This document shows positions 28,431-37,627 of a stretch of DNA of 64,000 bases, piece after piece (positions within the stretch are counted from its first letter, which is position 1; each line of letters begins with the position of its first letter). The translations under genes were made by a program, and so were the position numbers. The notes under the pieces are model-generated. The model saw only the letters and a list, made by a program, of their open reading frames with translations, had not been told where the DNA came from and ran no database searches. Location of the stretch: positions 1,426,001-1,490,000 of the forward strand of contig NC_008593.1 of assembly GCF_000014125.1 (NCBI RefSeq), in the 5' to 3' direction. Origin of the DNA: Clostridium novyi NT. GTDB taxonomy: Bacteria; Bacillota; Clostridia; Clostridiales; Clostridiaceae.

Positions 28431-29225
28431 TTAAATAATTCCTCTAGATAGCAAAGCATTATACTCATTTAATTCACTTAATCCATTATTACAAAGTGCA
28501 ATAATAACTTCTCTCTTTTCAATTTTATCTTTTTTATGAATATTAATATATTTAGGTTTAAATCCATAAAGTTCACCCGTAAACCCACTTACAACCCTAT
28601 ATGGTATAATAAACTTTTCATTTTCATTCATCTTTAAGTCTCTTAAACATTCCTTTTCTACTATCATAACTGGCAAATTTGTAGCAGGCTCTCTAAGTTC
28701 ATTACCAGTATCTAAAAAAGCCTTTACATTTTGAATGTAATCATCCATAACTATGTCAACTTCATATATAAAACTATTACACTCATTTCTATCCCTTATA
28801 TAATTAATAAGTCTATGTATGACTATATAAATAATCATAATTGCTAAAATTAAATATTTATAAGAAAATATACCTAATTTATTATAAATACTATGCTTAA
28901 TATTTATTTCTAAAAAAATACATATACCCGCCAATAGCATAGAATAAAATATGAAAATTAAAGTTGATTTAATTATTAAAGTTAAATCTTTTTTTCTAAA
29001 CACTATTAGTGTCATAAAAATAGCAACAATAATCTTTAATGGTATATTAAAAAAATACAAAAATTTAGTATAAACCATAATGAATGCATAAGTTGTGCCT
29101 AAAATTGATGCTAAGATTATATATATTATATTTTCCTTAATTCTAAGTGTTTGAGTTGTAATATAAAGTAAAAATAAATTCACTATGAAGTTTTCAATTA
29201 TAAATACATCTAAATATAATATCAC
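28431..29225 (-). CDS. spoIIGA: Pro-SigE processing aspartic protease SpoIIGA
   Basis: A membrane protease of the forespore septum that cleaves pro-SigE after a SigF-dependent signal (SpoIIR). The 264-residue protein has five hydrophobic segments in the first 150 residues and a cytosolic C-terminal domain with the aspartic-protease motif DTGNELREP near residue 178. The start is GTG with AGGAGGGGG upstream. It is followed immediately by sigE. Expression from a Spo0A-controlled, SigA-type promoter is known for the B. subtilis operon; a candidate with unusual spacing lies at 29248-29280. Confidence 0.93.
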   Translation of the reverse strand: MILYLDVFIIENFIVNLFLLYITTQTLRIKENIIYIILASILGTTYAFIMVYTKFLYFFNIPLKIIVAIFMTLIVFRKKDLTLIIKSTLIFIFYSMLLAGICIFLEINIKHSIYNKLGIFSYKYLILAIMIIYIVIHRLINYIRDRNECNSFIYEVDIVMDDYIQNVKAFLDTGNELREPATNLPVMIVEKECLRDLKMNENEKFIIPYRVVSGFTGELYGFKPKYINIHKKDKIEKREVIIALCNNGLSELNEYNALLSRGII

Positions 29226-29247
29226 TTCCTTCCCCCTCCTAACACAT

Positions 29248-29280
29248 ATTATATAACTACTTATTTCAAAATTTTGTCAT
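29248..29280 (-). promoter_or_regulatory. Candidate spoIIGA promoter with long spacer
   Basis: On the minus strand ATGACA (29280-29275) and a perfect TATAAT (29253-29248) are 21 bases apart, much longer than the 17-base norm. The B. subtilis spoIIG promoter has a comparable over-long spacer (22 bases) and depends on Spo0A. A TGACAAA/TTTGTCA stretch here resembles a weak 0A box. Confidence 0.45.
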
Positions 29281-29342
29281 TTCATAAAAAAGATTTCTGT
29301 TTTTGTTTTTACATTATTTTACATATTGTTTTTTGCATAAAA

Positions 29343-29375
29343 AAAATACCTACTGAAATATTCAGTAAGTATTTT
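29343..29375 (-). terminator. Terminator of ftsZ
   Basis: AAAATACTTACTGAA and TTCAGTAGGTATTTT (minus strand) pair nearly perfectly over 15 positions, followed by TTTT. It lies just after the ftsZ stop and isolates spoIIGA from ftsZ transcription. Confidence 0.82.
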
Positions 29376-29379
29376 ATAA

Positions 29380-30564
29380 CTATCTATTATATCTTCTCAA
29401 AAATGCTGGAACTTCTAAATCATTTTGATCAAATTCTCTGTCTCTTTCTCGCTCTCTTTCTCTTTCACGAGTAGCTGCTGTTTCTTCATAAACAGGAACT
29501 TGTTCTCTTTCTCTCTCTCTTTCCCTATATCCATTATTATAGTTATGAGAATAAGTTTCTTCTTGTTTTGGTGTTGAAATTATTGTTTTTTCTTCTTGTT
29601 CTGCTGCAGCTTTTTCTTCAAATCCTGTAGCTATAACAGTAATTCTTATTTCATCTTTTAAATTTTCATCAATTACAGCACCAAATATAATATTTGCATC
29701 TGGATCAGCAGCTTCTTGAACTATTTCTGCTGCCTCGTTTATTTCAAGTAATCCTAAATCTCCGCCACCAGTTACATTTAATAGTACTCCAGTAGCACCC
29801 ATAATAGATGTTTCTAATAATGGACTTGAAATTGCTTGTTTTGCAGCTTCTTGTGCTCTTGTATCTCCTGTTCCTTTACCAACACCCATATGAGCAAGAC
29901 CTTTATCTAACATAATTGTTCTTACATCGGCAAAGTCTAGGTTAACAAGTCCAGGTATTGTTATCAAATCTGATATACCTTGTACACCTTGTTTTAAAAC
30001 ATCATCTGCAAATTTAAAAGCTTCTACTAAAGAAGTCTTTTTGTCAACCATAGATAATAATCTTTCATTTGGAATAGTAACTAAAGTATCAACTGTTTGT
30101 TTTAAGTCTTTAATACCTTTTTCCGCATGAAGCATTCTTTTTCTTCCTTCAAATGGGAAAGGTTTAGTTACAACACCTACAGTTAATATTCCCATTGATT
30201 TTGCGATTTCAGCTACAACAGGTGCAGCACCTGTTCCAGTTCCACCACCCATTCCAGCAGTGATAAATACCATATCAGCTCCCTTTATGGCTTGTGAAAT
30301 TTCATCCTTACTTTCTTCTGCAGCTTTTCTTCCTATTTCAGGATTAGCACCTGCACCTAACCCTTTAGTAAGCTTGTCTCCTATTTGAATCTTTTGTGAA
30401 GCCTGAGAAACAGCAAGAGCTTGCTTGTCCGTATTTATTCCTATAAACTCCACGTTTTTAAGACCTTCAATTATCATTCTATTAACAGCGTTGTTACCTC
30501 CGCCACCGCATCCTATTACCTTAATTTGAGCAAATTGTTGAACATCAACATCAAAATCTAGCAC
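29380..30564 (-). CDS. ftsZ: Cell division protein FtsZ
   Basis: The tubulin-like GTPase that forms the division ring at midcell and the polar septum in sporulation. The 394-residue protein has the GTP-binding region [13 protein letters not shown] near residue 18, the tubulin signature [10 protein letters not shown] near residue 105, and the T7 loop ([14 protein letters not shown]) near residue 203. The C-terminal linker (about residues 318-380) is strikingly repetitive, with two Arg-Glu dipeptide blocks. The conserved tail VPAFLRR binds FtsA. The start is GTG with AAGGAGG. It follows ftsA by 15 bases. Confidence 0.97.
   Translation of the reverse strand: MLDFDVDVQQFAQIKVIGCGGGGNNAVNRMIIEGLKNVEFIGINTDKQALAVSQASQKIQIGDKLTKGLGAGANPEIGRKAAEESKDEISQAIKGADMVFITAGMGGGTGTGAAPVVAEIAKSMGILTVGVVTKPFPFEGRKRMLHAEKGIKDLKQTVDTLVTIPNERLLSMVDKKTSLVEAFKFADDVLKQGVQGISDLITIPGLVNLDFADVRTIMLDKGLAHMGVGKGTGDTRAQEAAKQAISSPLLETSIMGATGVLLNVTGGGDLGLLEINEAAEIVQEAADPDANIIFGAVIDENLKDEIRITVIATGFEEKAAAEQEEKTIISTPKQEETYSHNYNNGYREREREREQVPVYEETAATRERERERERDREFDQNDLEVPAFLRRYNR
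29430..29535 (-). repeat. GA-rich simple repeats in the ftsZ linker
   Basis: Two purine-rich tracts (about 29433-29471 and 29505-29530) made of repeated AGAGA/GAAAGA units encode Arg-Glu dipeptide runs in the FtsZ linker, separated by a [11 protein letters not shown] spacer. Such low-complexity tracts can change length by slippage. Confidence 0.75.
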
Positions 30565-30579
30565 AATATTACCTCCTTG

Positions 30580-31833
30580 CTAAAAAAACTCAGTAAAAAA
30601 TTCTCTTATTTTTGATACAAAATTTTCTCCACTTTTTTTCTTTATATTATTTTCTTTTCTTAAACTATTACTAATGTTACTTTCAACTTTTTCAATATTT
30701 TTGTCTATTTTCAGCGTGCTTATTACATCCTTGATAACTCCAACAACCGTAGCATATATCGGACTTGTGGCTCCTGTATACATTGGAGAACCAATTCTAG
30801 TAGACTTATGTAAAATATCTTCAGCAAAATTGTTTATATTTTTGAATAGTGCTAATCCACCTCCGACAATAACTATGCTTGATATATCATCATAGTATTT
30901 ACTTTGTTGTAATTCTTCTCTAACATAATACAATATTTCTTCTGATCTAGCTTCTATTATTTTATTTAAAAATTCTTTATCTATTTCTTTAGAATTATCA
31001 TATCCCGCATTAATATTAATTTTAATATTATTCTCGTTATTATTATAACTTAAATCACCATATTTAACCTTAATTTTTTCTGCTTCGTAAAATGGTAATT
31101 TTAAGCAAATAGCTATATCATTTGTTATGTTATCTCCTCCTAGAGGTACCATTTTAGTATAACAAAGATTTCCCTTTTTATAAATAGAAATATCAGTAGT
31201 TTGTGCACCCACATCAACAAATGCTATTCCCATTTCTGTTTCTTCTTTTTTAGAAACAGCGTGAGAAATGGCTTGTTGTTGGAGAACTTCACCTAAAATT
31301 CCAACTCCTGCTTTGTTTATACTTTTTCTCAGGTTATTTATAACAGTACTTTGAGCTGTAACAACTTGAGCATCAACCTCTAATCTTATACCACTCATTC
31401 CTATAGGTTCAATTATATTATCATATCCATCTACTATGTATTGTTGTGGTACAACGCCAATAATTTCTTTATCTGAAGGAATAGATACTATTTTAGCAGC
31501 TTCAATAACTCTCATAACATCATTTTCTGTTATATCTTTATCATCTGATGCTACAGCTACTATTCCTTTATTCCATATTAATTCATTTACTCCTGCAGGT
31601 AATGTTACATAGACCTCTGAGATTTTTATATCTACCATTCTCTCTAGATTAGCAATACACTCCTTTATAGATTGAGAGGTACTATCTATGTCTACTACTA
31701 CAGATTTTTTCAATCCTTTACATCTTACAGAAGTAATTCCAACTATACGGATTTCTCCATTACTAACAACTTTACCAACAGCACCATATACATTTGATGA
31801 TCCTATATCAAGTCCTACTATATATTCGTGCAT
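30580..31833 (-). CDS. ftsA: Cell division protein FtsA
   Basis: An actin-like ATPase that tethers FtsZ to the membrane. The 417-residue protein has phosphate-1 motif GLDIGSSNVYG near residue 6, phosphate-2 motif FVDVGAQTTDISI near residue 207, and adenosine motif IVGGGLALF near residue 322. A C-terminal amphipathic helix (FVSKIREFFTEFF) serves as membrane anchor. GGGAGGG precedes the ATG. The ftsA-ftsZ pair is conserved; pilT lies upstream instead of the usual murein genes. The 250 bases between ftsA and pilT are very AT-rich, and I see no confident promoter there. Confidence 0.93.
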   Translation of the reverse strand: MHEYIVGLDIGSSNVYGAVGKVVSNGEIRIVGITSVRCKGLKKSVVVDIDSTSQSIKECIANLERMVDIKISEVYVTLPAGVNELIWNKGIVAVASDDKDITENDVMRVIEAAKIVSIPSDKEIIGVVPQQYIVDGYDNIIEPIGMSGIRLEVDAQVVTAQSTVINNLRKSINKAGVGILGEVLQQQAISHAVSKKEETEMGIAFVDVGAQTTDISIYKKGNLCYTKMVPLGGDNITNDIAICLKLPFYEAEKIKVKYGDLSYNNNENNIKININAGYDNSKEIDKEFLNKIIEARSEEILYYVREELQQSKYYDDISSIVIVGGGLALFKNINNFAEDILHKSTRIGSPMYTGATSPIYATVVGVIKDVISTLKIDKNIEKVESNISNSLRKENNIKKKSGENFVSKIREFFTEFF

Positions 31834-32086
31834 CTCTGGATTTCCCTCCCTTATAGAAGCCTCTTTAATCTATATATTCAACATAAACAATTTTTTTCCT
31901 TTATTATAAGCTAATTTTTTAATATATTTATATATGTCTAAAATCGTTTTATAAAATCATAAATAAATTTGATATTCTTCAATTAGTTTCCAAATTTATT
32001 ATTATCCTAAATAATATTTTATCATAATTTTTATTTTTATACTACATTTTTTGTATAACATTAAACTTCCATTTTTAAACATAATT

Positions 32087-33142
32087 TTACATATCTATCA
32101 TTCTTTTTACCATACTTTTATCAACAGAATATGTAAGTGCATTTTCATAAGAAATCATTTTATTTCTATATAACTCCACTATACTCATATCCATAGTTTT
32201 CATTCCATACTTACTTCCTGTTTGAATTAAAGACTGTATTTGATGAGTTTTTCCTTCCCTAATTAAATTTTGTATTGCTGAATTCAACACCATTATTTCA
32301 AAAGAAGCTACTTGTCCTTTTTCGTCATATCTTGGTATTAATTGTTGAGAAATAACCCCTTGAAGTACATTGGAAAGTTGTATTTTTATTTGTTGTTGTT
32401 GGTGTGGAGGAAATACATCTATTATTCTATCTATTGTCTTGGCAGCACCTATAGTATGTAATGTAGACAATACTAAGTGACCTGTTTCAGCAGCAGTTAT
32501 AGCTGTTGCTATAGTCTCAAGATCTCTCATCTCTCCCACTAGTATAACATCAGGATCCTCTCTAAGTGCCGCTCTAAGGGCATGGGTATAAGAAGGAGTA
32601 TCACTTCCAACTTCTCTCTGATTTATAATAGACTTATTATGTTTATGTAAAAATTCTATAGGATCTTCTAGTGTAATAACATGTGCTGATCTAGTTGTAT
32701 TTATTTCATTTATAATTGATGCAAGAGTAGTACTTTTTCCACTTCCTGTAGGTCCAGTAACTAAAATTAATCCTCTATGTTTATTACTAAGCTCTTTTAT
32801 TATAGGTGGTAACTTTAATTGACTAATAGTTGGTATTTTTAATGCAACGGCTCTTATAGCTAAAGCATGACTTCCTCTTTGTTTATATATATTAACCCTA
32901 AATCTCCCAACACTTGGAAGAGATATTGATGTATCTATTTCTCCAACACTATCATACTCATCAAACTTATTACCTAATATTTCTTTGGCATATTTTTTTG
33001 TATCACTAGCCGTAAGCTTTTCTTCTCCAACCCTTACAAGGTCTCCATTAACCCTTAAAACCGGAGAAATTCCAACGGTTAAATGTAAATCAGAAGCTTT
33101 CTCTTCTACAGTTTTCTTTAATAATTCATTTAATAATATCAT
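32087..33142 (-). CDS. pilT: Type IV pilus retraction ATPase PilT
   Basis: A hexameric secretion-type ATPase that depolymerises type IV pili and drives twitching. The ATG at 33142 (351 residues) is preceded by GGGGGG at good spacing. Motifs are complete: N-terminal MILLNELLKKTVEEKASDLHLT, Walker A GPTGSGKST near residue 130, Asp box, Walker B region LREDPDVILVGEMRD near residue 193, and the His box TGHLVLSTLHT near residue 217. No other pilus gene is present in the window. It lies between sigK and ftsA. Confidence 0.94.
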   Translation of the reverse strand: MILLNELLKKTVEEKASDLHLTVGISPVLRVNGDLVRVGEEKLTASDTKKYAKEILGNKFDEYDSVGEIDTSISLPSVGRFRVNIYKQRGSHALAIRAVALKIPTISQLKLPPIIKELSNKHRGLILVTGPTGSGKSTTLASIINEINTTRSAHVITLEDPIEFLHKHNKSIINQREVGSDTPSYTHALRAALREDPDVILVGEMRDLETIATAITAAETGHLVLSTLHTIGAAKTIDRIIDVFPPHQQQQIKIQLSNVLQGVISQQLIPRYDEKGQVASFEIMVLNSAIQNLIREGKTHQIQSLIQTGSKYGMKTMDMSIVELYRNKMISYENALTYSVDKSMVKRMIDM

Positions 33143-33198
33143 AACTATGCCCCCCTTAAACTTCTTCATCCTAATAATAATTTTACTGTATAATTATA

Positions 33199-33233
33199 AA
33201 AAATTAAAGTCCGATATTTAACATCAGACTTTT
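33199..33233 (-). terminator. Terminator of sigK
   Basis: AAAGTCTGAT and ATCGGACTTT (minus strand) form a ten-pair stem followed by AATTTTTT. It lies about 20 bases after the sigK stop and before pilT. Confidence 0.75.
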
Positions 33234-33252
33234 ATAATAAAAATTACTTATT

Positions 33253-33957
33253 TTATACATCCTTACTAGTGTTAAATTCTTTATATATCTTTTTTAACGC
33301 TCGTTTTTCTATTCTAGATACATATGATCTTGATATATTAAGAAGACTTGCTATTTCCCTTTGTGTTTTTGATTTTCCATCAACTAATCCATATCTCATT
33401 TTTATTATTATCTTTTCTCTTTCAGTTAAACATTTTTCAATTTTATCATAAAGTTTTCTAACTTCCATCCTATTTTCAACTACTTCAATAACCGAATCTT
33501 CATCACTACTTAAAATGTCCATAAGTGAAATTTCGTTTCCTTCTTTATCAACCCCTATAGGATCTTGAAGATACACTTCACTTTTGATTTTTTTACTATT
33601 TCTAATAAGCATAAGTATCTCATTTTCAATACATCTAGCTGCATAAGTTGCAAGTCTTGTTCCCTTGTCAACATCAAAAGAATCTATAGCCTTTATAAGC
33701 CCTACAGTTCCTATTGAAATTAAATCGTCAACATCCTTATTAGGATAAGAATATTTTTTAACAATATGTGCAACTAGTCTAAGATTTCGCTCTATTAAAA
33801 TTCCTTTAGCTAAAGCGTCCCCTTGTTTAAATTGTTGTAAGTAATATTTTTCTTCCTTCTCATTTAAAGGTTGTGGAAATGATGTTCCGTTACTAACATA
33901 AGCTGTTAAAAACGTCATACCATCAATCATATTAAGTAAATAATTTATTAAGAACAC
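33253..33957 (-). CDS. sigK: RNA polymerase sporulation sigma factor pro-SigK
   Basis: The late mother-cell sigma factor (in clostridia sometimes also needed early). The 234-residue protein starts at GTG with AGGAGG eight bases before. A short hydrophobic pro-sequence (about 20 residues) precedes SFPQPLNEKEEKYYL. Region 2 ([20 protein letters not shown], with [16 protein letters not shown]) and region 4 (TQREIASLLNISRSYVSRIEKRAL) are complete. The gene is uninterrupted: no skin prophage element splits it, unlike in B. subtilis, C. tetani and C. difficile. Confidence 0.96.
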   Translation of the reverse strand: MFLINYLLNMIDGMTFLTAYVSNGTSFPQPLNEKEEKYYLQQFKQGDALAKGILIERNLRLVAHIVKKYSYPNKDVDDLISIGTVGLIKAIDSFDVDKGTRLATYAARCIENEILMLIRNSKKIKSEVYLQDPIGVDKEGNEISLMDILSSDEDSVIEVVENRMEVRKLYDKIEKCLTEREKIIIKMRYGLVDGKSKTQREIASLLNISRSYVSRIEKRALKKIYKEFNTSKDV

Positions 33958-34023
33958 AGGAATATCCTCCTAGCAATGCTTATTACTATAATATGATTTA
34001 GATATTAAAATTTGCATGTACAC

Positions 34024-35709
34024 CTAAAATTTATTTAAATAATTATAATTTTCAGTAACTATTTTTTTGAAAATAGGAACTGCTGACCCTGATGCATTCA
34101 CGTCTTTTCCTATGTTTTGAACAAATACAACCATTGAATAATATCTATCTTTTACTTTAAAAAATCCTGTAAACCATCCATCGCAATACTCTTTTACTTC
34201 CTTAGAATTATTTTTTAAATTAATACTTTCTACTCTATTTGATGTTCCTGTTTTTCCTCCAACTTCAATATTGGGTATATATGCATTTTTTCCTGTTCCT
34301 TCTCTTACAACTTTTATCATTTGATTTTTTAATATATTAGAATTCAAACTGGTTATTGTTTTCTTTTTATCTGTATCACACTTTTCTATAACATTGTTAT
34401 CTTTATCAACATAAGAATCTATCAATTTGGGTTTAACATAAACTCCATTATTAATTATAGTTGTAGGTATACTAATTGCCTCAATAGGAGTAATCCTAGT
34501 TTTTTGTCCTATATAGGCTTGAAGACTGTCCCCACTATCATCTGGAGTTGTATTTTTATTCATTTCTAAGTTTCCCTTCTCTTCATGATCAAAGCCTAAA
34601 ACTTTATCATAAAGCCCTTGGTTCATGCAAAGCATATCAAAATCTTTAATACCCACATTCATCCCTATTTGAACAAATATATTATTAGATGATTTTATAA
34701 ACGCTTCTTCAATTGTTTTATCCTTGTGATCTTCATGTTCTTCAAATAACCCTTGAAAATTTCTATGTTTGTATACTTTATTTAAAGATATTTTATTATT
34801 TTTTATGCCAGCTTCTTCTACTATGGCTTTTAATATAGAACCTGCAAAAAATCCATTTTGAGTACTTGCACCTATGTTTATATTGGGTTTACTATCATCC
34901 TTCTGTACCATAGCTTTTATATTTCCTGTATCACTTTCCATTAAAATTACACCTATTTGCTCATAACTACTATACTTTTTTTGATTTAATATATTTTTTA
35001 TATTTTCTTGAATAGTTTTATCTAAAGTAAGTTTAACATTTATATTTTTTTTAGGAACAGTATTAAATTCATTATTTATTCTTCCATTGACATCTTTTTC
35101 AAAAACATTATATATATATTCATTATTTTTTGTCTTATTTGCTAACTTCATTTCAATAGAGTCTTCAGATTTTTCCTCTGGTTCACCATTGACATTTCTA
35201 ATGGTATTAGTAATTAAATTTTCTACACTCCAATATGAGTTATCCCTATCTACAAGAGAATATTTATATGCATAAATTCCATTTACGCCTTTTATTTTCT
35301 TTAGGTTATTATAAGTAATTTCGTCTATATTCCATGTTATTTTAGATGCACTATTTGTATTAATTTTAGTATTTATATCGTAATTTTTATTGTAATTTTT
35401 AAGTAAAATTTTAATAACCTCCATATCCTCTTTTTTAGCATAATTATTATTTGTAAGATATGTATATGGATCTATAACAACAAAATACTCATATTTATAC
35501 TTTAACAAATCTCTTCCCTTGTAATCTAATAGTAGATAATTCAATTCATTTTTCTTTTCTTTATATTGATATTGATTTTCTGCAACTGTAGCAAGATCCT
35601 TTCCTTTAAAATAATTAAATCCAACTATCCTAAAGGCAAGGATGAAAAATATATAAACAAAAATCATGCATATTATATAGTAACGTTTCTTATTTTCAAT
35701 ATTATTCAC
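34024..35709 (-). CDS. Class B penicillin-binding protein (peptidoglycan transpeptidase)
   Basis: A membrane-anchored DD-transpeptidase that cross-links peptidoglycan. The 561-residue protein has one N-terminal membrane helix (about residues 10-30), a non-catalytic domain to about 230, and a transpeptidase domain with all three motifs: SILK (Ser291-Lys294), SNN (341-343) and KTG (486-488). The start is GTG with AAGGAAG, and this ribosome site lies inside the 3' arm of the upstream udk terminator. The N-terminal domain is divergent from FtsI and SpoVD, so I give no symbol. Its place just upstream of sigK suggests a role in division or spore cortex, which is inference. Confidence 0.85.
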   Translation of the reverse strand: MNNIENKKRYYIICMIFVYIFFILAFRIVGFNYFKGKDLATVAENQYQYKEKKNELNYLLLDYKGRDLLKYKYEYFVVIDPYTYLTNNNYAKKEDMEVIKILLKNYNKNYDINTKINTNSASKITWNIDEITYNNLKKIKGVNGIYAYKYSLVDRDNSYWSVENLITNTIRNVNGEPEEKSEDSIEMKLANKTKNNEYIYNVFEKDVNGRINNEFNTVPKKNINVKLTLDKTIQENIKNILNQKKYSSYEQIGVILMESDTGNIKAMVQKDDSKPNINIGASTQNGFFAGSILKAIVEEAGIKNNKISLNKVYKHRNFQGLFEEHEDHKDKTIEEAFIKSSNNIFVQIGMNVGIKDFDMLCMNQGLYDKVLGFDHEEKGNLEMNKNTTPDDSGDSLQAYIGQKTRITPIEAISIPTTIINNGVYVKPKLIDSYVDKDNNVIEKCDTDKKKTITSLNSNILKNQMIKVVREGTGKNAYIPNIEVGGKTGTSNRVESINLKNNSKEVKEYCDGWFTGFFKVKDRYYSMVVFVQNIGKDVNASGSAVPIFKKIVTENYNYLNKF

Positions 35710-35712
35710 AAA

Positions 35713-35754
35713 AACACTTCCTTTTAGGTAAATTCTGACCTAAATGGAAGTGTT
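35713..35754 (-). terminator. Terminator of udk
   Basis: AACACTTCC and GGAAGTGTT, extended by ATTTAGGT/ACCTAAAA pairing, form a long stem followed by TTTTTG on the minus strand. The 3' arm also holds the ribosome site of the downstream penicillin-binding protein gene. Confidence 0.8.
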
Positions 35755-35770
35755 CTATTCATCAAAACTA

Positions 35771-36397
35771 TTATTTATTTTCAGATAAAATTTGTTTTAT
35801 TTTAGAAACCATAATATCTATTGCAACTTTATTTTGTCCACCTTCTGGTATTATTATATCAGCATACTTTTTTGTAGGTTCTATAAATTGACTGTGCATA
35901 GGCTTTACTACTCCTAAGTATTGATCTACTACAGAATCTATAGTTCTTCCTCTTTCTTTAATGTCTCTTAGTATTCTTCTTATAATTCTAACATCATCAT
36001 CAGTATCAACATATATTTTTATGTCTAATAAATTTCTAAGTTCTACATCTTGAAGAATCATTATTCCTTCTACTATTATGATATCTTTTGCTTTTACTTC
36101 TACTACTTCTTTTTTTCTAGTATGTTCTTTAAAATCATATATAGGCTTATTTATAGTATTGCCCTTTGATAATTCTTTTAAATGTTCTACTAGAAGTTCA
36201 GTATCAAAAGCATTAGGATGGTCATAATTAGTCTTTATTCTATCTTCAAATGTTAAATGACTTTGATCTTTATAATAAGAATCTTGCTCTATTATAGCAA
36301 TACAATCATCTTTAAAACTTTCATAAATTTCATTAGCTACTGTACTTTTTCCAGAACCAGTGCCCCCTGTAATTCCAATTAATATAGGTCTCATCAT
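35771..36397 (-). CDS. udk: Uridine kinase
   Basis: Phosphorylates uridine and cytidine in pyrimidine salvage. The 208-residue P-loop kinase has [12 protein letters not shown] near residue 8, the DSYYKDQ substrate region near residue 40, YDHPNAFD near residue 58, and the IIVEGI strand near residue 105. The udk gene follows the trhP (U32 peptidase) gene by three bases, as in B. subtilis. Confidence 0.96.
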   Translation of the reverse strand: MMRPILIGITGGTGSGKSTVANEIYESFKDDCIAIIEQDSYYKDQSHLTFEDRIKTNYDHPNAFDTELLVEHLKELSKGNTINKPIYDFKEHTRKKEVVEVKAKDIIIVEGIMILQDVELRNLLDIKIYVDTDDDVRIIRRILRDIKERGRTIDSVVDQYLGVVKPMHSQFIEPTKKYADIIIPEGGQNKVAIDIMVSKIKQILSENK

Positions 36398-36400
36398 CTC

Positions 36401-37627
36401 TTACTTCTCCTTAACCTTTATAAGTATATCTTTTTCTTTTAATTCTAAATTAGTTTCAGCCGTAAAAATCATTTCAGCATTACGTGCAGCTTCAATGGAT
36501 TTTCCATTTTTCTCATCTATCATATTTGTTAACACAACTTCAAATTCGTCTCCTTGTGGTCTTAGAACTTCTACACTTTCTCCACTGAAAATTCTATTTT
36601 TTTGTTGTATCTTTGCACGTTTAGTTTCCTTATTGTACTCCTTAACTACTCCTATGATGTCATAATCTCTAATGTAAGAAGAAGTATCATATATTTGTTT
36701 ATTAGGTTCTCCTAAATAAAATCCTGTACAATATTGTCTGTGACTAGGCTTCATTACATATTCCATCCACTTTGGATTCATTTTATAGTTTTCAGGATCT
36801 TCAAAATATGCATCCACAGCTTCTCTGTAAGCTTTTACTACTGATGCTACATAAAATGTGCTTTTCATTCTACCTTCTATTTTAAATGAGTTTATGCCGC
36901 ATTTTACAAGCTCAGGTACATGTTCTATCATACACATATCTTTAGAGTTGAAAATATATGTACCTCTGTCATCTTCTAGCACTGGGAAATACTCACCCGG
37001 TCTTTTTTCTTCCATTAAGCTATATTTATATCTGCAAGGTTGAGCACAAGCACCTCTATTCGAATCTCTACCTGTCATATAGTTAGACATTAAGCATCTT
37101 CCAGAATATGAAACACACATAGCTCCATGAACAAATGCTTCTATATCACAATCATCATCTAAATTTTCTCTTATTGTATGTACTTCATCCATAGATAATT
37201 CTCTTGCTAAAACTATTCTCTTAACACCGTTTTTGTGCCAAAAATTTGCTGTTTTATAATTAACACTATTTGCTTGAGTGCTTAAATGAAGTTCTAAGTT
37301 TGGTACAACTTCTCTTGCAGTCATTATTATTCCTGGGTCAGAAACAATTATTGCATCTACTCCAAGTTCGTATAATTCCACTAGATACTCTTCAAGTCCA
37401 TTTAAATCTTCATTGTGTGGAAATACATTTAATGTAACGTATACTTTTTTATTTCTATCGTGAGCATATTTTAAGCCTTTTTTTAAATCTTCTGTATCAA
37501 AATTATCTGCTAAAGCTCTTAAATTTAGTTTGCTTCCTCCTAAATAAATAGCATCTGCTCCAAAATCAATAGCAGTTATTAACTTTTCTAGATTTCCAGC
37601 AGGAGCCAATATTTCTGGTTTATTCAT
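36401..37627 (-). CDS. trhP: U32-family tRNA hydroxylation protein TrhP
   Basis: A 408-residue member of the peptidase U32/YrrO family, annotated historically as a collagenase-like protease. Homologues TrhP (YegQ/YrrN-YrrO) are needed for prephenate-dependent 5-hydroxyuridine at the tRNA wobble position. It starts with KPEILAPAGNLEKLI and has the cysteine-rich signature: GRCLMSNYMTGRDSNRGACA followed closely by QPCRY, near residue 176. It begins inside the last codons of the gene for the methyltransferase TrmR, which methylates that hydroxyl; the overlap (eight bases) supports the tRNA role over proteolysis. Confidence 0.87.
   Translation of the reverse strand: MNKPEILAPAGNLEKLITAIDFGADAIYLGGSKLNLRALADNFDTEDLKKGLKYAHDRNKKVYVTLNVFPHNEDLNGLEEYLVELYELGVDAIIVSDPGIIMTAREVVPNLELHLSTQANSVNYKTANFWHKNGVKRIVLARELSMDEVHTIRENLDDDCDIEAFVHGAMCVSYSGRCLMSNYMTGRDSNRGACAQPCRYKYSLMEEKRPGEYFPVLEDDRGTYIFNSKDMCMIEHVPELVKCGINSFKIEGRMKSTFYVASVVKAYREAVDAYFEDPENYKMNPKWMEYVMKPSHRQYCTGFYLGEPNKQIYDTSSYIRDYDIIGVVKEYNKETKRAKIQQKNRIFSGESVEVLRPQGDEFEVVLTNMIDEKNGKSIEAARNAEMIFTAETNLELKEKDILIKVKEK

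Noticed and set aside
29430..29535. CT/GA repeats considered as a CRISPR-like or mobile repeat
   Set aside because: The units are only a few bases long, lie in frame within ftsZ, and have no spacers; they are a coding microsatellite.
31834..32086. A promoter or small gene in the 250-base ftsA-pilT gap
   Set aside because: Several TATAAT-like strings occur because the stretch is extremely AT-rich, but none has a -35 box at proper spacing, and no open frame with a ribosome site is present.
33253..33957. Possible skin-element interruption of sigK
   Set aside because: The frame is continuous from pro-sequence to region 4, so there is no split gene or excision element here.
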